Positions 18,194 through 30,000 of a stretch of DNA of 64,000 nt are shown here, in pieces (the first letter of the stretch is position 1; every line of letters starts with the position of its first letter). This stretch comes from Salinicola avicenniae. Its GTDB lineage: Bacteria > Pseudomonadota > Gammaproteobacteria > Pseudomonadales > Halomonadaceae. The stretch is from NCBI RefSeq assembly GCF_023736115.1, contig NZ_JAKQZC010000005.1:372001-436000 (forward strand). The letters run 5' to 3'. A model generated the notes under the pieces. It saw only the letters and a program-made list of their open reading frames with translations, was not told where the DNA came from and made no database searches. The translations under genes and the position numbers were made by a program.

Positions 18194-20395
18194 ATGACAA
18201 ACACAACGATTCACGACGTGAGCCGAGCCATGATATCCCAGCGTTCCGCATTGACTCACATGCCGATCACGCCAACCCCGGCGATGACGACGCCGTCGAC
18301 GATGACGGCGGCCTACCTGTCCATGGGGCTATCGCGCTGGCACGGATTGAAGGCACTGCTGCCAGAATTCCATCGCCTGCTTTATCTTCATGGACGTCTG
18401 GGCCGGCAGGTCGATGCCGTACTCGGCTGGGGGCTGAAGCCCAGCGGCGTGAAGGCGCACCGCTACGCGCAGCGCCACCACTTGCCCTACGTCGCCCTGG
18501 AGGATGGCTTCCTGCGCTCGCTTCAGCTCGGCATTGCCAAAGCGCAGCCGCATAGCATGATTGTCGACTTCAGCGGCATCTATTACGACGCCGGGCGCGC
18601 GTCGGATCTCGAGCAGACGATATGGCGAGCAGATTTCTCCGCCGAGGAGCTGAAGCGTGCCCGGGATGGCCTGCGACAGATCCGCGAGCTGAGACTTTCG
18701 AAATACAACCATGCCCCGGACCGATCGCTCTCGCGCGGCGACCGAGAGCGCATTCTCGTGGTCGATCAGACCTGCGGCGACGCTTCGGTCACGCTTGGGC
18801 GCGCCAATGCGGCCACTTTCCAGGCCATGCTGGCGACTGCCTGTCGCGAGCATCCGCACGCAGAGATACTGGTCAAGACCCATCCCGACGTCATCGCCGG
18901 ACGCCGCCGCGGCTACCTGGCAAACGTCGCGGCGGAGCACCCGCGTATACGTCTGATCACCGAGGATATCAATCCTTGGGCGCTGTTCGATCAAGTGGAT
19001 GTGGTACACGTGGTGACCAGTCAGCTCGGCTTCGAGGCCTTGATGGCCGGCAAACCCGTCCACTGCCACGGCATGCCGTTTTACGCCGGCTGGGGACTGA
19101 CACAGGACCGCCAGACCTGCGAGCGACGCGGCGTGCCCCGCGATCTGCTGCAGCTATTCGCCGCGACCTATCTGCGTTACAGCCGATACGCCAACCCGAT
19201 CACCGGACAACCCAGCACACTGGAAGCGACGATCGACCTGATCGCCGATCAGAAGCGACAGCGGGATCGCCTGAGCGGTCACTGGGTCGCCCACGGGTTC
19301 TCTCGTTGGAAACGCGGTTTCCTGGGCGATTTTCTGGGCCCCGATGCCCAACTGGCCCATGTGACGAGAGAGCCCCGCGAGACCGACGATACCACTGGAG
19401 CTAAGCGCCCGAACGCCTCCCCTGAGGGCTCCGTGGCGGCGCCAATGGCGCATGAGGCCGTCAATCCGGCCACGATTCCGCCACGGCTGCTGGTTTGGGG
19501 ACGCCTGTGCCCAACGGCCTGGCGGGGCCATGAGCGCCTCTGGCGTGCCGAGGATGGATTCCTGCGCTCCGTGGGGCTGGGCGTGGACCTGACACGTCCT
19601 TGCTCGCTTGCACTCGATGCTACCGGCGTCCATTACGCCGGGCGCCGCCCGAGCGATCTGGAAACGCTGCTGGCCACCACCGAATTCTCGCGAAGGCTGT
19701 TGCAGCGTGCGGCCAACCTGCGCCGGCGGCTGGTGGCCGAGGGACTGAGCAAATACAACGTGGACCGCCATAGCGGTCAACAGGATCTGACCCGTCTGGA
19801 GGTGCTGAAACGACGCCACGTGCCGCTGATTCTGGTGACGGGGCAAGTAGAGACCGACGCCTCGATCACCAGTAATCCGACCGAAATTCGAACCAATCAT
19901 CAGTTGCTGGCCAACGTCCGCCAGGCCAATCCGCATGCCGTGGTGATCTACAAACCCCACCCCGATGTAGTCTCGGGCGCGAGACTCGGCACCCTGCCAC
20001 CCGAAGCCCGACGGCTCTACGACATCGAGCTGCCATGCACCGATATCGCGCTGCTGCTCGAGCGCGTGGACGCACTGCACACGATCAGCTCCCTCAGCGG
20101 CTTCGAAGCTTTGCTGCGCGGCGTCGAGGTTCATACCTACGGCATGCCGTTCTACGCCGGCTGGGGACTGACGCACGATCGCTGTCGATTTCCGCGCCGC
20201 CGCCCGTTGACGCTCGACGCGCTGGTCGCTGGCAGCCTCATCCTCTACCCGGTGTATGTCGCGCCGGGCAGCCGGCAGCTATGCAACGCGGAGACCATCG
20301 TCGATCTGCTGACCCGTCAGGCCCGTACGATCCAGCCATCGATCGCCACCCGCTGCTATCGCGTCTATCGCCGTATCTGGGAAGGGAGTCACTGA
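18194..20395 (+). CDS. kpsC: Capsule beta-Kdo transferase KpsC (two modules)
   Basis: The protein contains two related glycosyltransferase modules. Each shows EDGFLRS followed by a SDLE motif, a KTHPDV or KPHPDV motif and a closing GMPFYAGWGLT. Module 1 spans about residues 60-310, module 2 about 440-700, joined by a variable linker. In group 2 and rhizobial-type capsules KpsC extends the beta-Kdo linker on a lipid acceptor at the inner face of the inner membrane. The start is uncertain: 18194 is used, but AUGs at 18230 or nearer the first conserved block are possible, and the first ~50 residues look poorly conserved. It is the first gene of a six-gene overlapped operon ending at 32899. Confidence 0.9.
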   Translation: MTNTTIHDVSRAMISQRSALTHMPITPTPAMTTPSTMTAAYLSMGLSRWHGLKALLPEFHRLLYLHGRLGRQVDAVLGWGLKPSGVKAHRYAQRHHLPYVALEDGFLRSLQLGIAKAQPHSMIVDFSGIYYDAGRASDLEQTIWRADFSAEELKRARDGLRQIRELRLSKYNHAPDRSLSRGDRERILVVDQTCGDASVTLGRANAATFQAMLATACREHPHAEILVKTHPDVIAGRRRGYLANVAAEHPRIRLITEDINPWALFDQVDVVHVVTSQLGFEALMAGKPVHCHGMPFYAGWGLTQDRQTCERRGVPRDLLQLFAATYLRYSRYANPITGQPSTLEATIDLIADQKRQRDRLSGHWVAHGFSRWKRGFLGDFLGPDAQLAHVTREPRETDDTTGAKRPNASPEGSVAAPMAHEAVNPATIPPRLLVWGRLCPTAWRGHERLWRAEDGFLRSVGLGVDLTRPCSLALDATGVHYAGRRPSDLETLLATTEFSRRLLQRAANLRRRLVAEGLSKYNVDRHSGQQDLTRLEVLKRRHVPLILVTGQVETDASITSNPTEIRTNHQLLANVRQANPHAVVIYKPHPDVVSGARLGTLPPEARRLYDIELPCTDIALLLERVDALHTISSLSGFEALLRGVEVHTYGMPFYAGWGLTHDRCRFPRRRPLTLDALVAGSLILYPVYVAPGSRQLCNAETIVDLLTRQARTIQPSIATRCYRVYRRIWEGSH

Positions 20396-20396
20396 G

Positions 20397-21656
20397 ATGC
20401 TGATCGCCAAACGTGCCTTCCTCTTTCTTCAGGGCGTCTGCTCGCCGTTCTTCAATCAGCTAGCGCAGCGCCTGATCGATGATGGCCACAAAGTGATCAA
20501 GGTCAACTTCAATGCCGGCGATCAGTGGTACTGGCGCCAGGATCAGGCGCATGCGTTCCGCGATCCGCTTCCCATGCTCGGCGACTTCGTCGCCGATCTG
20601 TGGCGCCGTCACGGCATTACCGACCAGATCGTCTTCGGTGACTGTCGGCCAGTGCACCGCGACGTGATTCGCGCCGCGCGGCGTTTCGGCATTCGCAATC
20701 ACGTCTTCGAGGAGGGCTATTTCCGCCCGTACTGGATCACGCTAGAGCGCGAGGGCGTCAATCGCCATTCACTGCTGCCCCGGGATCCTGACTGGTACCG
20801 AGAAGTCGGCGCAATGATTCCCCGTGCCCTGCCGCCTCGCGCATTTTCTAATGCCTTCGCCAGTCGTGCCGCACACGATGTCGCCTACCATCTGGCGGGC
20901 ATCGCCAATCCGCTGCTTTTCCGTCACTATCGTCGCCACGCGGCCCTGCCGATCGCCAGGGAGTACGCCGGCTACGTCAAGCGCTTCAGCGCCTTGCACG
21001 TGCAGCGCTTACGCGACAACCGGCGCTGTTGCGACCTGCTGAACAAAAACCGGCCCTTCTATCTGCTACCGCTGCAGCTCGACGGCGATGCACAGATTCG
21101 TTTCCACTCACCGTTCCCGAACATGCGCGACTTTCTCACGCATGCGGTCACCTCGTTCGCCGCCTTCGCCCCGCAGCGAACTCGGCTGGTGATCAAGAAT
21201 CATCCGCTGGATATGGGGCTGTCGGGCCATGCTCGCCATATTCGCGAGCTGGCACGAGAGCTGTCGCTGCAGGGCCGACTGGTCTATCTGGAGTCCGGCG
21301 ATCTCGATGCCCTGATCCAACACGCCTCCGGCATGGTCACCGTCAACAGCACCGCCGGACATGTCGCGCTGGAACAGGGCTGCCCGACACTCGCACTGGG
21401 CCAACCGCTTTACCATATGCCAGGGCTGACCGCGCCCGGATCGCTGGACGACTTCTGGCAGCATCCGATTGGCCCACGCCCCTCCCTTTTCAATGACTAT
21501 GCCCGCGTCGTCATTCACGCCGCTCAGATCAATGGCGGATTCTACAGTCGCCAGGGTATCGACTTGGCGGTGATCAATGCCGTGCCACAGCTGACCAGCC
21601 CCATTTCACCGCTTGAGCAACTGCTATGCGCTTCGCGTCTCCCCGTCGCATCGTGA
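20397..21656 (+). CDS. kpsS: Capsule Kdo transferase KpsS
   Basis: The 419-residue protein has the KpsS N-terminus FLFLQGVCSPFFNQLAQ, the central IVFGDCRPVH and RNHVFEEGYFRPYWIT blocks, and the C-terminal KNHPLD and GMVTVNSTAGHVAL. KpsS adds the first Kdo to the lipid acceptor, after which KpsC continues. Its ATG is one base past the kpsC stop, with GAAGGGAG before it. Its 3' end overlaps the next gene by 31 bases. Acceptor identity is of special interest here because lipid-synthesis genes follow directly. Confidence 0.92.
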   Translation: MLIAKRAFLFLQGVCSPFFNQLAQRLIDDGHKVIKVNFNAGDQWYWRQDQAHAFRDPLPMLGDFVADLWRRHGITDQIVFGDCRPVHRDVIRAARRFGIRNHVFEEGYFRPYWITLEREGVNRHSLLPRDPDWYREVGAMIPRALPPRAFSNAFASRAAHDVAYHLAGIANPLLFRHYRRHAALPIAREYAGYVKRFSALHVQRLRDNRRCCDLLNKNRPFYLLPLQLDGDAQIRFHSPFPNMRDFLTHAVTSFAAFAPQRTRLVIKNHPLDMGLSGHARHIRELARELSLQGRLVYLESGDLDALIQHASGMVTVNSTAGHVALEQGCPTLALGQPLYHMPGLTAPGSLDDFWQHPIGPRPSLFNDYARVVIHAAQINGGFYSRQGIDLAVINAVPQLTSPISPLEQLLCASRLPVAS

Positions 21657-22408
21657 TCACCGGCGCGACCGGCGCCATCGGCCAGGCTCTGGCCGAAAAC
21701 TATGCCGCGCCCGCTTGCCAACTCTATCTGCATGGACGCGACAGCGCCCGCCTGGAGGCAGTTGCCGAGCGCTGCCGCCAGCGTGGTGCCGAGGTCACGA
21801 CCAGCCGCATCGACCTGCAGGACGACCAGACACTGCACGCGTGGCTCGAGGCCCTCTGCTGGCCGGAAGCGCCGGATCTGGTCATCGCCAATGCCGGCAT
21901 GAACGTCGCTATCGGCCGAGAGGGCAACGGCGAGCCCTGGCAAAAGGTTTCGCAGTTGCTGGAGATCAACCTGCGCGTCCCTCTGGCCATGTGCAACTAC
22001 CTGGCGACACGCATGCTCGCTCGAGGCTCGGGGCAGCTGGTGCTCATGAGCTCTCTCGCCGCCTTCCATGGCCTACCGGTAACGCCCAGCTACAGCGCCA
22101 GCAAGGCCGGCCTGAAAGCCTATGCCGAAGGCCTGCGAGGCTGGCTGGCCCCTTATGGGGTCGGGGTCTCGGTCATCATGCCCGGGTATGTCAGCTCCCC
22201 GATGTGCGATGCCATGCCGGGGCCCAAGCCCTTCGTCTGGAGAGCGACACGTGCCGCCAAATGCATCCGCCGCGGCCTGGCGAAGAATCGCGCACGGATC
22301 AGCTTCCCGTTCCCACTGAATTTTGGCTGCTGGTGGCTGGCCGTGCTGCCTGCGCCGCTATCCCAGCGACTGCTGCAATGGTTCGACTACGGAGAGCCCC
22401 GGACATGA
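21626..22408 (+). CDS. rkpH: Short-chain dehydrogenase/reductase, RkpH-like
   Basis: The 260-residue classical SDR has TGATGAIG at residues 12-19 for NAD(P), IANAGMN at 88-93, and the catalytic set S143, Y156 and K160 (SYSASK). The C-terminal segment (LNFGCWWLAVLPAPLSQRLL) is hydrophobic and may sit on the membrane. In rhizobial rkp loci the matching gene encodes RkpH, whose substrate is not firmly known. Given the adjacent alpha-oxoamine synthase, a role reducing a 3-keto-amino lipid, as 3-ketosphinganine reductase does, is a reasonable inference. It overlaps kpsS by 31 bases and the next gene by four (ATGA). Confidence 0.82.
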   Translation: MRFASPRRIVITGATGAIGQALAENYAAPACQLYLHGRDSARLEAVAERCRQRGAEVTTSRIDLQDDQTLHAWLEALCWPEAPDLVIANAGMNVAIGREGNGEPWQKVSQLLEINLRVPLAMCNYLATRMLARGSGQLVLMSSLAAFHGLPVTPSYSASKAGLKAYAEGLRGWLAPYGVGVSVIMPGYVSSPMCDAMPGPKPFVWRATRAAKCIRRGLAKNRARISFPFPLNFGCWWLAVLPAPLSQRLLQWFDYGEPRT

Positions 22409-24000
22409 CCCTCGACATCGTCCTCGCTGCGAGTCTCGCGGCCATTATCCCCGGGGCGCTTGATACGCGTCTGAGCCCTAGACCGCGACCGACATGGCGC
22501 CGCCCCAGGGCAACGGCCGCGGTCGAAGTCGGCACGCATCTGCTGCATTACAGCCTCTGGCTGGCGCTGGTACAGCGCCCCCTGTTCGCGCTCGCCATCA
22601 CCCTTGCGCTCTACGCGCTCCTGATACAGTCCAACAATGCCAAGGTTCGCTCACTGCGCGAGCCCTTTACCTTCATGGATTTCGAATACTTCAGCGACGC
22701 CCTGCGGCATCCGCGACTCTATCTCCCTTTTTTTGGCATCGGCCTCGCCATTGCCGCAACCGCTGCCGCGGTGCTGGCGATCATTGCCGGCTTTCGCTGG
22801 GAAGCGTCCCTGTTCACCACCCACTCGACCGCCGAAGGGCTGGGCCTGATCGCCATGCTCGCCCTCGCTGGCGCGCTGACGCTATGGCAGGGCCTGTCGA
22901 GACTGCCCGCCTGTCGACTGGAACCCGCGCGGGATCTTCGCCGGCTGGGCTTCGTGAGTTACCTGTGGGCCTACGGTCTGATGATGCGTCAGCCGCTCGA
23001 GGCACCGACCACCCGCTGGCCTGCGCCCCTGACGGATGCCGCGCACGCGCAGGACCAGCGACCCAACCTCGTCGTCGTTCAGAGCGAATCGTTCTTCGAT
23101 CCCCGGCGCTGGTATCCCAATATCCATCCGTCGGTGCTACGCCACTTCGATGAGCTCAAGCGCGAGGCTTCGCTGCATGGCATTCTGGATGTGCCGGCCT
23201 GGGGCGCCAACACGGTCCGGACCGAAACCGGCTTTCTCACCGGCCTGACACCGGCGGAACTCGGCGTGCATCGTTTCAATCCCTATCGCCAGCTGCGCCA
23301 TCGCGAGGTGCCCAATCTGGCGGCCAGCCTCTCGGCGCGGGGCTATCGGACCATCTGCATCCATCCGTATCCTTCCCGTTTCTATGCCCGTCATCAGGTC
23401 TTTCCCCGCATGGGGTTCGACGAATTCATCGACATTCGCGACTTCGACCCCATGGACCGCGAAGGCCAGTATATCGGTGATCACGCCGTGGCCAGCCGCG
23501 TCGCGCGCCGTCTGGAGACCGACACGTCACGCCCGCTATTCCTGTTCGTGATCACCATGGAGAACCACGGACCTCTGCACCTGGAACCCGCCGCCAACGC
23601 CTCGCATCACTGGTATCACGCAAGGCCCGGCGGCAAGTTCAACGATCTCTCCGTCTACCTGCGCCACCTGCGCAATGCCGATCGCATGATTGGCTCGCTG
23701 AAACGCGCGCTGGGCCGCACCGCCCGTCCCGGCATGCTCTGCTGGTACGGCGATCACGTGCCGATCCTGCCCGATGTCTATGCCCAACTGGGTGCTCCGG
23801 ACGGCGCGACGGACTATGTGATCTGGTCCACTCATCGTCGCCCGGACGATCAGCCATCGATCCGGCCGCAGCGAGCAGACCAGCTGGGCCAGACCCTGTT
23901 GCATCACCTGTTGACCCGCATCGATGCCGTCGCCGCGACGACTTCGACACCGAGCACGACTCGCCCTGCCATTTCGACCCCTCAGGAGGGCGCCTCATGA
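22405..24000 (+). CDS. Membrane phosphotransferase of the LTA-synthase/MdoB sulfatase-fold family
   Basis: The 531-residue protein has about four to five N-terminal membrane segments (residues 1-185), then an extracytoplasmic alkaline-phosphatase-fold domain. Signatures are NLVVVQSESFFD near residue 222, WGANTVRTETGFLTG near 263 with the presumed threonine nucleophile, TMENHGPLH near 387 with a metal histidine, and WYGDHVPIL near 448 with metal Asp/His. Relatives transfer phosphoglycerol or phosphoethanolamine from phospholipid to a glycan or lipid. A membrane protein at this place in rhizobial loci is RkpI; whether they correspond was not checked. The ATG at 22405 overlaps the SDR stop, with GGAGAG upstream. 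The frame stays open farther upstream through the SDR gene, but that is a shadow. Confidence 0.8.
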   Translation: MTLDIVLAASLAAIIPGALDTRLSPRPRPTWRRPRATAAVEVGTHLLHYSLWLALVQRPLFALAITLALYALLIQSNNAKVRSLREPFTFMDFEYFSDALRHPRLYLPFFGIGLAIAATAAAVLAIIAGFRWEASLFTTHSTAEGLGLIAMLALAGALTLWQGLSRLPACRLEPARDLRRLGFVSYLWAYGLMMRQPLEAPTTRWPAPLTDAAHAQDQRPNLVVVQSESFFDPRRWYPNIHPSVLRHFDELKREASLHGILDVPAWGANTVRTETGFLTGLTPAELGVHRFNPYRQLRHREVPNLAASLSARGYRTICIHPYPSRFYARHQVFPRMGFDEFIDIRDFDPMDREGQYIGDHAVASRVARRLETDTSRPLFLFVITMENHGPLHLEPAANASHHWYHARPGGKFNDLSVYLRHLRNADRMIGSLKRALGRTARPGMLCWYGDHVPILPDVYAQLGAPDGATDYVIWSTHRRPDDQPSIRPQRADQLGQTLLHHLLTRIDAVAATTSTPSTTRPAISTPQEGAS

Positions 24001-27000
24001 CAACCGCCGTCGCCATCATCGGCACCGCATTCCGTTTTCCCACAACCGACGGCGAAGGTGGTTTGCGCGCCGAGGCGTTCTGGGAGGCGCTACGGGAAGG
24101 CCGTGATCTCGTCACGCAAGTCGCGGCAGACCGGTGGAGCCAGGAGGCCTACCTCCATCCGGACAAGCATCACCCGGGAACCAGCTATACCTTCGCTGCT
24201 GGCAGTCTCGGCCGCATCGACGGTTTCGATGCCTCATTTTTCGGTATTTCCCCGCGGGAAGCGGCGCAGATGGACCCCCAGCAGCGAATGCTGCTGGAAT
24301 TGACCTGGGAAGCGATGGAAGATGCCGGCATTCCCCCCGAGTCGCTGCGCGGCAGCCAGTGCGGGGTGTACATGGGCATCGCCAGCCTCGACTACTCCTA
24401 TCGCATGTCGGACGACATGGCCGCCGTCAGCTCCTCGACGGCCACCGGCAACGCCTCCAGCCTGGCCGCGAATCGAATCTCGTATGCCTTCGATCTGCGC
24501 GGGCCCAGCATGTCGATGGATACCGCCTGCTCCTCGTCGATGGTCGCTTTCCATCAGGCGTGTCAGGCAATCCGCAGCGGCGAGGTCGATGCCGCCCTCG
24601 CCGGCGGGATCAGCCTCCACCTCCATCCTTATGGCTTCATCGCCTTCTCGAAGGCCACCATGCTCTCGCCCCGCGGTCGCTGCCGCGTATTCGATGCCTC
24701 CGGTGACGGCTACGTGCGCTCCGAGGGTGGCGGCATTTTTCTGCTCAAGTCCTACGACAAGGCACTGGCCGACGGTGACCGCGTACTGGCCGTGGTCGCC
24801 GCCAGCGGAGTCAATACCGATGGTCATAAGCACGCGCTCACCGTCCCGACCGGACAATCCCAGGTCGCGCTGATGTCGCGGACGCTGGCCCGCGCCGGGC
24901 TCTCCGCCGATGACCTGGACTACCTCGAGGCCCACGGTACCGGCACCGCGGTTGGCGATCCGATCGAGACCCACGCCATCGGAACGGCGCTAGGCCGAAA
25001 ACGCCGCCGACCGCTGCCCATCGGCTCGGTGAAGAGCAACGTGGGTCATCTCGAGACAGCCTCCGGTGTGGCCGGACTGGCCAAGGCCATCGCGATCATT
25101 CGTCATCGAGAGATTCCGCCGACCATCGGTATCGATACCCTCAACCCGCGTATCGATTTCGCTGGCCTCAATGTCGAAGTGGTCACACGTTCGCGTGCGC
25201 TCGAGGGACCGGGGCGCATCACCGTCGGCATCAACTCGTTCGGTTTCGGTGGCGCCAACGCGCACGTCATCCTGCAGAGCCCGCTATCCGACGCGACCCC
25301 TACCGAGGTCGCCCCGGTCGTGGCACTTCCCCAGCCGCTGCCGATTCGCGTGTCGGCACGCAGCCCCCAGGCCTTGCGTGCGATGGCCACACGCCTCGCT
25401 GACAGCCTCGCCGCGACGCCCCACTCGCTCTATGACGTCGCCCACGCGCTGTTTCATAAGCGCGACCACCATCGCTACGGCGCTCTCTGTTTTGCCACCG
25501 CGCTGCCGGAAGCGATCAATCACTTGCTCGCCTTGGGTCGTGGTGACGACGCCATGACGCTGGGCGAGCGTCTCGACGCACCGAGCGGTCCGGTCTTCGT
25601 GTATAGCGGCAACGGCTGCCAGTGGCTGGGCATGGGACGAGCGCTGCTCAAGACCTCCAGCCTCTTCTCGGCAGCCATCGATGAAGTCGACCGGCTGTTC
25701 TCGCCCCTCGCCCGACACTCCCTGCGCGAGTGCCTCGAAAGCGATGACGAGGCGCGCCTGTCACTGACCGAGATCGCCCAACCGACCCTCTTCGCGATAC
25801 AGGTCGGCCTTACGCGCCTGTTACGGGAGCAGGGCGTCATGCCCACGGCCGTGGTCGGCCACAGCGTGGGCGAAGTCGCGGCTGCCTGGGCCAGTGGCGC
25901 GCTCACCCTGGGGGATGCGATCAAGGTCATCTACTGGCGCAGTCGCCATCAGGGCTATACCCGCGGCGCCGGAGGCATGACCGCGGTCGGAGCAGGCGTC
26001 GAGACCATTCAGCGATGGCTGGATCAACCCCGGTTCTCGCGCATTGCTCTGGCGGGAATCAATAGCCCGCGTGGCGTCACGCTTGCGGGGCCAACCGATG
26101 ACCTGGAAGCGCTCGAGACCGCGCTGGCCGACCAGCGCCTCGCTTCCCGACGCCTGCCTCTGGACTATGCGTTCCATAGCGCAGCGATGGAGCCGATTCG
26201 TGAGGGCGTGCTGCGCGAGCTCGCCTCGCTCCAGCCGCAACCCAGCACAATTCCCTTCTATTCGACCGTCACCGGCGATCTGTTGGAAGGACGCCATCTC
26301 GGCGCAGAGTACTGGTGGCAGAACATCCGCCAACCGGTCAGTTTCGCGCCGGCGATCGACGCCCTATCCGATTCGGCCAACGTCTTCGTCGAGATCGGTG
26401 CGCATCCGATCCTGGGCCGTTACATCAAGGACGTTCTGCAAAGCCACGCCCGGGAAGGGCTGGTGCTGTCGACCATGTCCCGGGACAGCGCCGACCTGGC
26501 GAGTCTGACACGGGCCCTGTCTGGCGTACTGCTCAGTGGCGTGGCCCTCCCGCTATCGCGCTGGTTCCCCGTGACCGCCGGCTTCATCAGCCTGCCAAGC
26601 TATCCCTGGCAGCGCGAGAGCCACTGGTATTGCCCCACACCCACATCCCAGGGGCTGATGTCGAGACACTATGCCCATCCCTTGCTGGGCTACCCGCTGG
26701 CCCAGCAACGACTGACCTGGGAGAGCCAACTCGACATCCATCGACTCCCCTGGCTGCGCGATCATCGGGTCGGTGATGGCGTCGTCTTCCCTGGCGCCGG
26801 CTTCGTGGAATTGGCCCTGGCGGCCGTGACCGCCTGGCGCGAGGCGCCACTGGTCGATCTCGAATCCCTCGAAATCCGTGCCCCGCTGCTGCTCGACGGC
26901 ACGCACGGCAAGCGACTTCGGCTCACCATCGATGACGTCAGCGGTGACATCGACATGATCGCCCGCGACAGCGACGGTGAGGGAGACTGGACGCACCATG

Positions 27001-30000
27001 CCACGGCCCGCGCTCTCGAACAGTCGCGCGGCCTGCTGCTCACCACACACAGCCCGGCGCTGCCATCGAGAACCCCCGACTTCACGCGAGACCGTCACCT
27101 TGCCGCCGCCGACGCGCTGGGGTTGAACTATGGTCCGGCCTTTCAGGCCATCGGTAGCGGCTGGATCGATGGCAATGCTGCCATAGGCCGTATTGAACTC
27201 ACCGAAGCGCTGACGACATCGCAAGCCGACTGCCTGCTCGCGCCGGGCATCCTCGATAGCGCCTTCCAGCTTTTCATCCCTCTGCTCGCCGCGGGGCGCC
27301 GCGTCATCAGCACGGAAATCGCGTTCGTGCCCGTTCGCCTGGAGCGCGTGCAGTGGCGAGCGACCGGCACCCCGCCCGCCATCGTTCGCCTGCAACTGAC
27401 CGGCGAGGCGCCCCATTCCCTCTGCGCCGACGTCGCACTCTTCGATGCCGCCGGCAATGCTATCGCGGTGGTCCAGGGGGCACGCTTCCGCGCCGCCCGA
27501 CTACGCCAGCCGCCGCGGCAGCGGTTGAGCTATCTGCGCCACCGTCTGGTGCCCGCAGCGCTTCATCGCTCGCCGCTGCCGCTGGACGATACGCTCGGTG
27601 ACGCGTTGGCCGATGCCTGGCAACAGCACTTTCGCCAGGCTACCGGCTGTCGCTATGGCCGCGAAGTCGACCCCCTGATCGATAGCCTGATCATGACGGC
27701 GCTGAGCGAAGCCTTGACACCGCTGGTCAACGAACACGGCATTCTGCCGCTTGGCTGGCTGGAGACCGGATCCAGTGAACGACGCCAACAGCGTCGTCGG
27801 CTGTTGACGCTAGCGCACCATGGCGGACTTGTCGTCGAGGAGGCGGACGCCGGCTGGCGCCTGCACGCCGACAGCGAGGGGGTCGAGGCGCGCACCATCT
27901 GGAATCTGCTGATTCGCGACTACCCCGAGCATGCCGGCCTCATCCATCGTATCGGCCGACAGACGCTGCATCTGGCGGCACTGATGCGAACCGACACGGA
28001 TTTCGCCTTGCCCAGGCTCTCGGCCGAACAGCATGCCGGGCTGATTCACGATGCTATCGGCGAACCCGGCTGGCAATCGCTCGCCGACACGCTCCTGGGC
28101 CAGTGTCGCGACCTGTTGGCGCTTCTGCCGGCCAGTCAGCGCGTGGACATTCTGGAGCTGTCAGCGTGGCGTCCCCAGTTCGGCTCTCGACTCCCTCACG
28201 ACTGGCCCGATGATCGTGCCCGCTATCGCTTCGTGGCACTGGGTGACGCCGCCATCGGTGCTGGCGAGTCCCTCACCGAGCGCTACCCCGCTCGCGAAAG
28301 CCTATCGCTGGCGGCGGAGACAGGGGATGCTCAGGAAGACGCGCAGTTCGTGCTGCTCGCGCTGGATGCGCCGCAGGCTACCGTCGCCCAGACACTCGAA
28401 CGCCTCGCACCGCGCCTTGCCGAGGATGCCACGCTCATGATCGTCGGACTTGCGCCAAGCAGCTGGCAGCATCTGCTTTCGATCACCCAACCGGCGACAG
28501 AACTGCCCTGTAGCCTGCCGCAGGTGGAACAACTGCTGACTGCGTTCGGCTATCGTGACACGCGGCACATCGACCTTGACGACGACGGCGGTATCCAGGT
28601 CCTCCTCGTCCGGCCTCCTCAGGCGGCCGCGTGCGATGTCATGGCCGATAGAGACACCCAGCACGCGATGCCCGCCACGGTAGAACCTGACCAGGCGAGT
28701 ATCGGGGAGTCGGCCGACATTGAAGACTGGCTGCTGGTCTTCGGCCGCCACGAAGCGGCGCTGGCCAGACAGCTGAACGCAGCGCTCACGCAACGCGGTG
28801 CACGGGTGCGACTCAGCTCGCAGGACGATCGGGACGCCCCCAGTCTATCGATGAAAGTGACCGCTGATCACGTGGTCGACCTGCGCGGACTCGCTCACGG
28901 CAGTGCCGGCGAGCGATGTCGGCACGTCATGCATTGGCTGCAGCAACTGGAGGCAGACCACTCACGCACCGCGCTGCATGTGATCACGCGAGGCGTCGCC
29001 CGGCAGCTCGAGGAGATCCCCGCCGCCTCGCGGCTGGCCGCCGCCGGAAGCGCACCCGCCACGCCTTGCGAAGACAGCGCGCTCTGGGGCTTCGGTCGCG
29101 TCCTGCAGAACGAGGCCGGCGAACGACGTATTACGCTGATTGACCTGCCACTCCCCGCCATGCCCAAGGAGCGGCTCGCCTCGACTGGCGTCGAGGCGAC
29201 CCAGCAGGTCGTGGAAGCGCTCGTCGACACCCTGCTGCACCCGGACGCCGAGCAAGAGCTGGTGATCGATGCCGAGGGAGGTCGCTGGGCGCCCCGTCTC
29301 GTGACAACGGCCGCACCGGAGGTAACCATGCCGCCGCGCGGCGAGAACGAAGCCCTGAGTCTCGGTTTCGATCTGCCCGGTCAGTTGCGTCATCTGCGCT
29401 GGCAGCGTCGAACGCTGCCGCCGATGGGGCCGGGCAAGATCAAGATTCAGGTCGCGGCGACCGGGCTCAACTTCCGCGATGTCATGTACGCACTCGGCCT
29501 GCTGTCCGACGAGGCGATCGAGCACGGTTTTGCCGGTGCGACGCTGGGACTCGAGTTTGCCGGTCGTGTCGTGGACGCCGGTGACAGCGACACCTACCGG
29601 GCCGGCGACCGCGTTGTCGGCTTCGGCCCCGCCAGTTTCAGCGACTATCTGGTCGCCGACACCGATGCCGTGGCGCCGATTCCGGACGGCATCGACTTCG
29701 CTGCCGCCGCCACGCTGCCCACGACCTTCTTCACCGTTTACTACGCACTCAAGCACCTCGCCCGCCTGGCGCCGGGAGAGCGCCTGCTGATCCACGGTGC
29801 CGCCGGTGGTGTCGGTCTGGCGGCTGTACAGGTCGGTCGCTGGCTCGGCGCGGAGATCTTCGCGACCGCCGGCAACGACGACAAGCGCGACTTTCTGCGT
29901 CTGATGGGCGTGGATAGCCTCTACGACTCCCGCAGCCTGACCTTCGCCGAGGAAATACTGCACGACACCGGACCGAACGGCGGCGTCGACGTGGTGCTCA

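Noticed and set aside
21613-22404. Long N-terminal extension of the LTA-synthase-like protein
   Set aside because: It reads through the SDR gene in another frame. The ATG at 22405 with GGAGAG and an ATGA overlap is the natural start.
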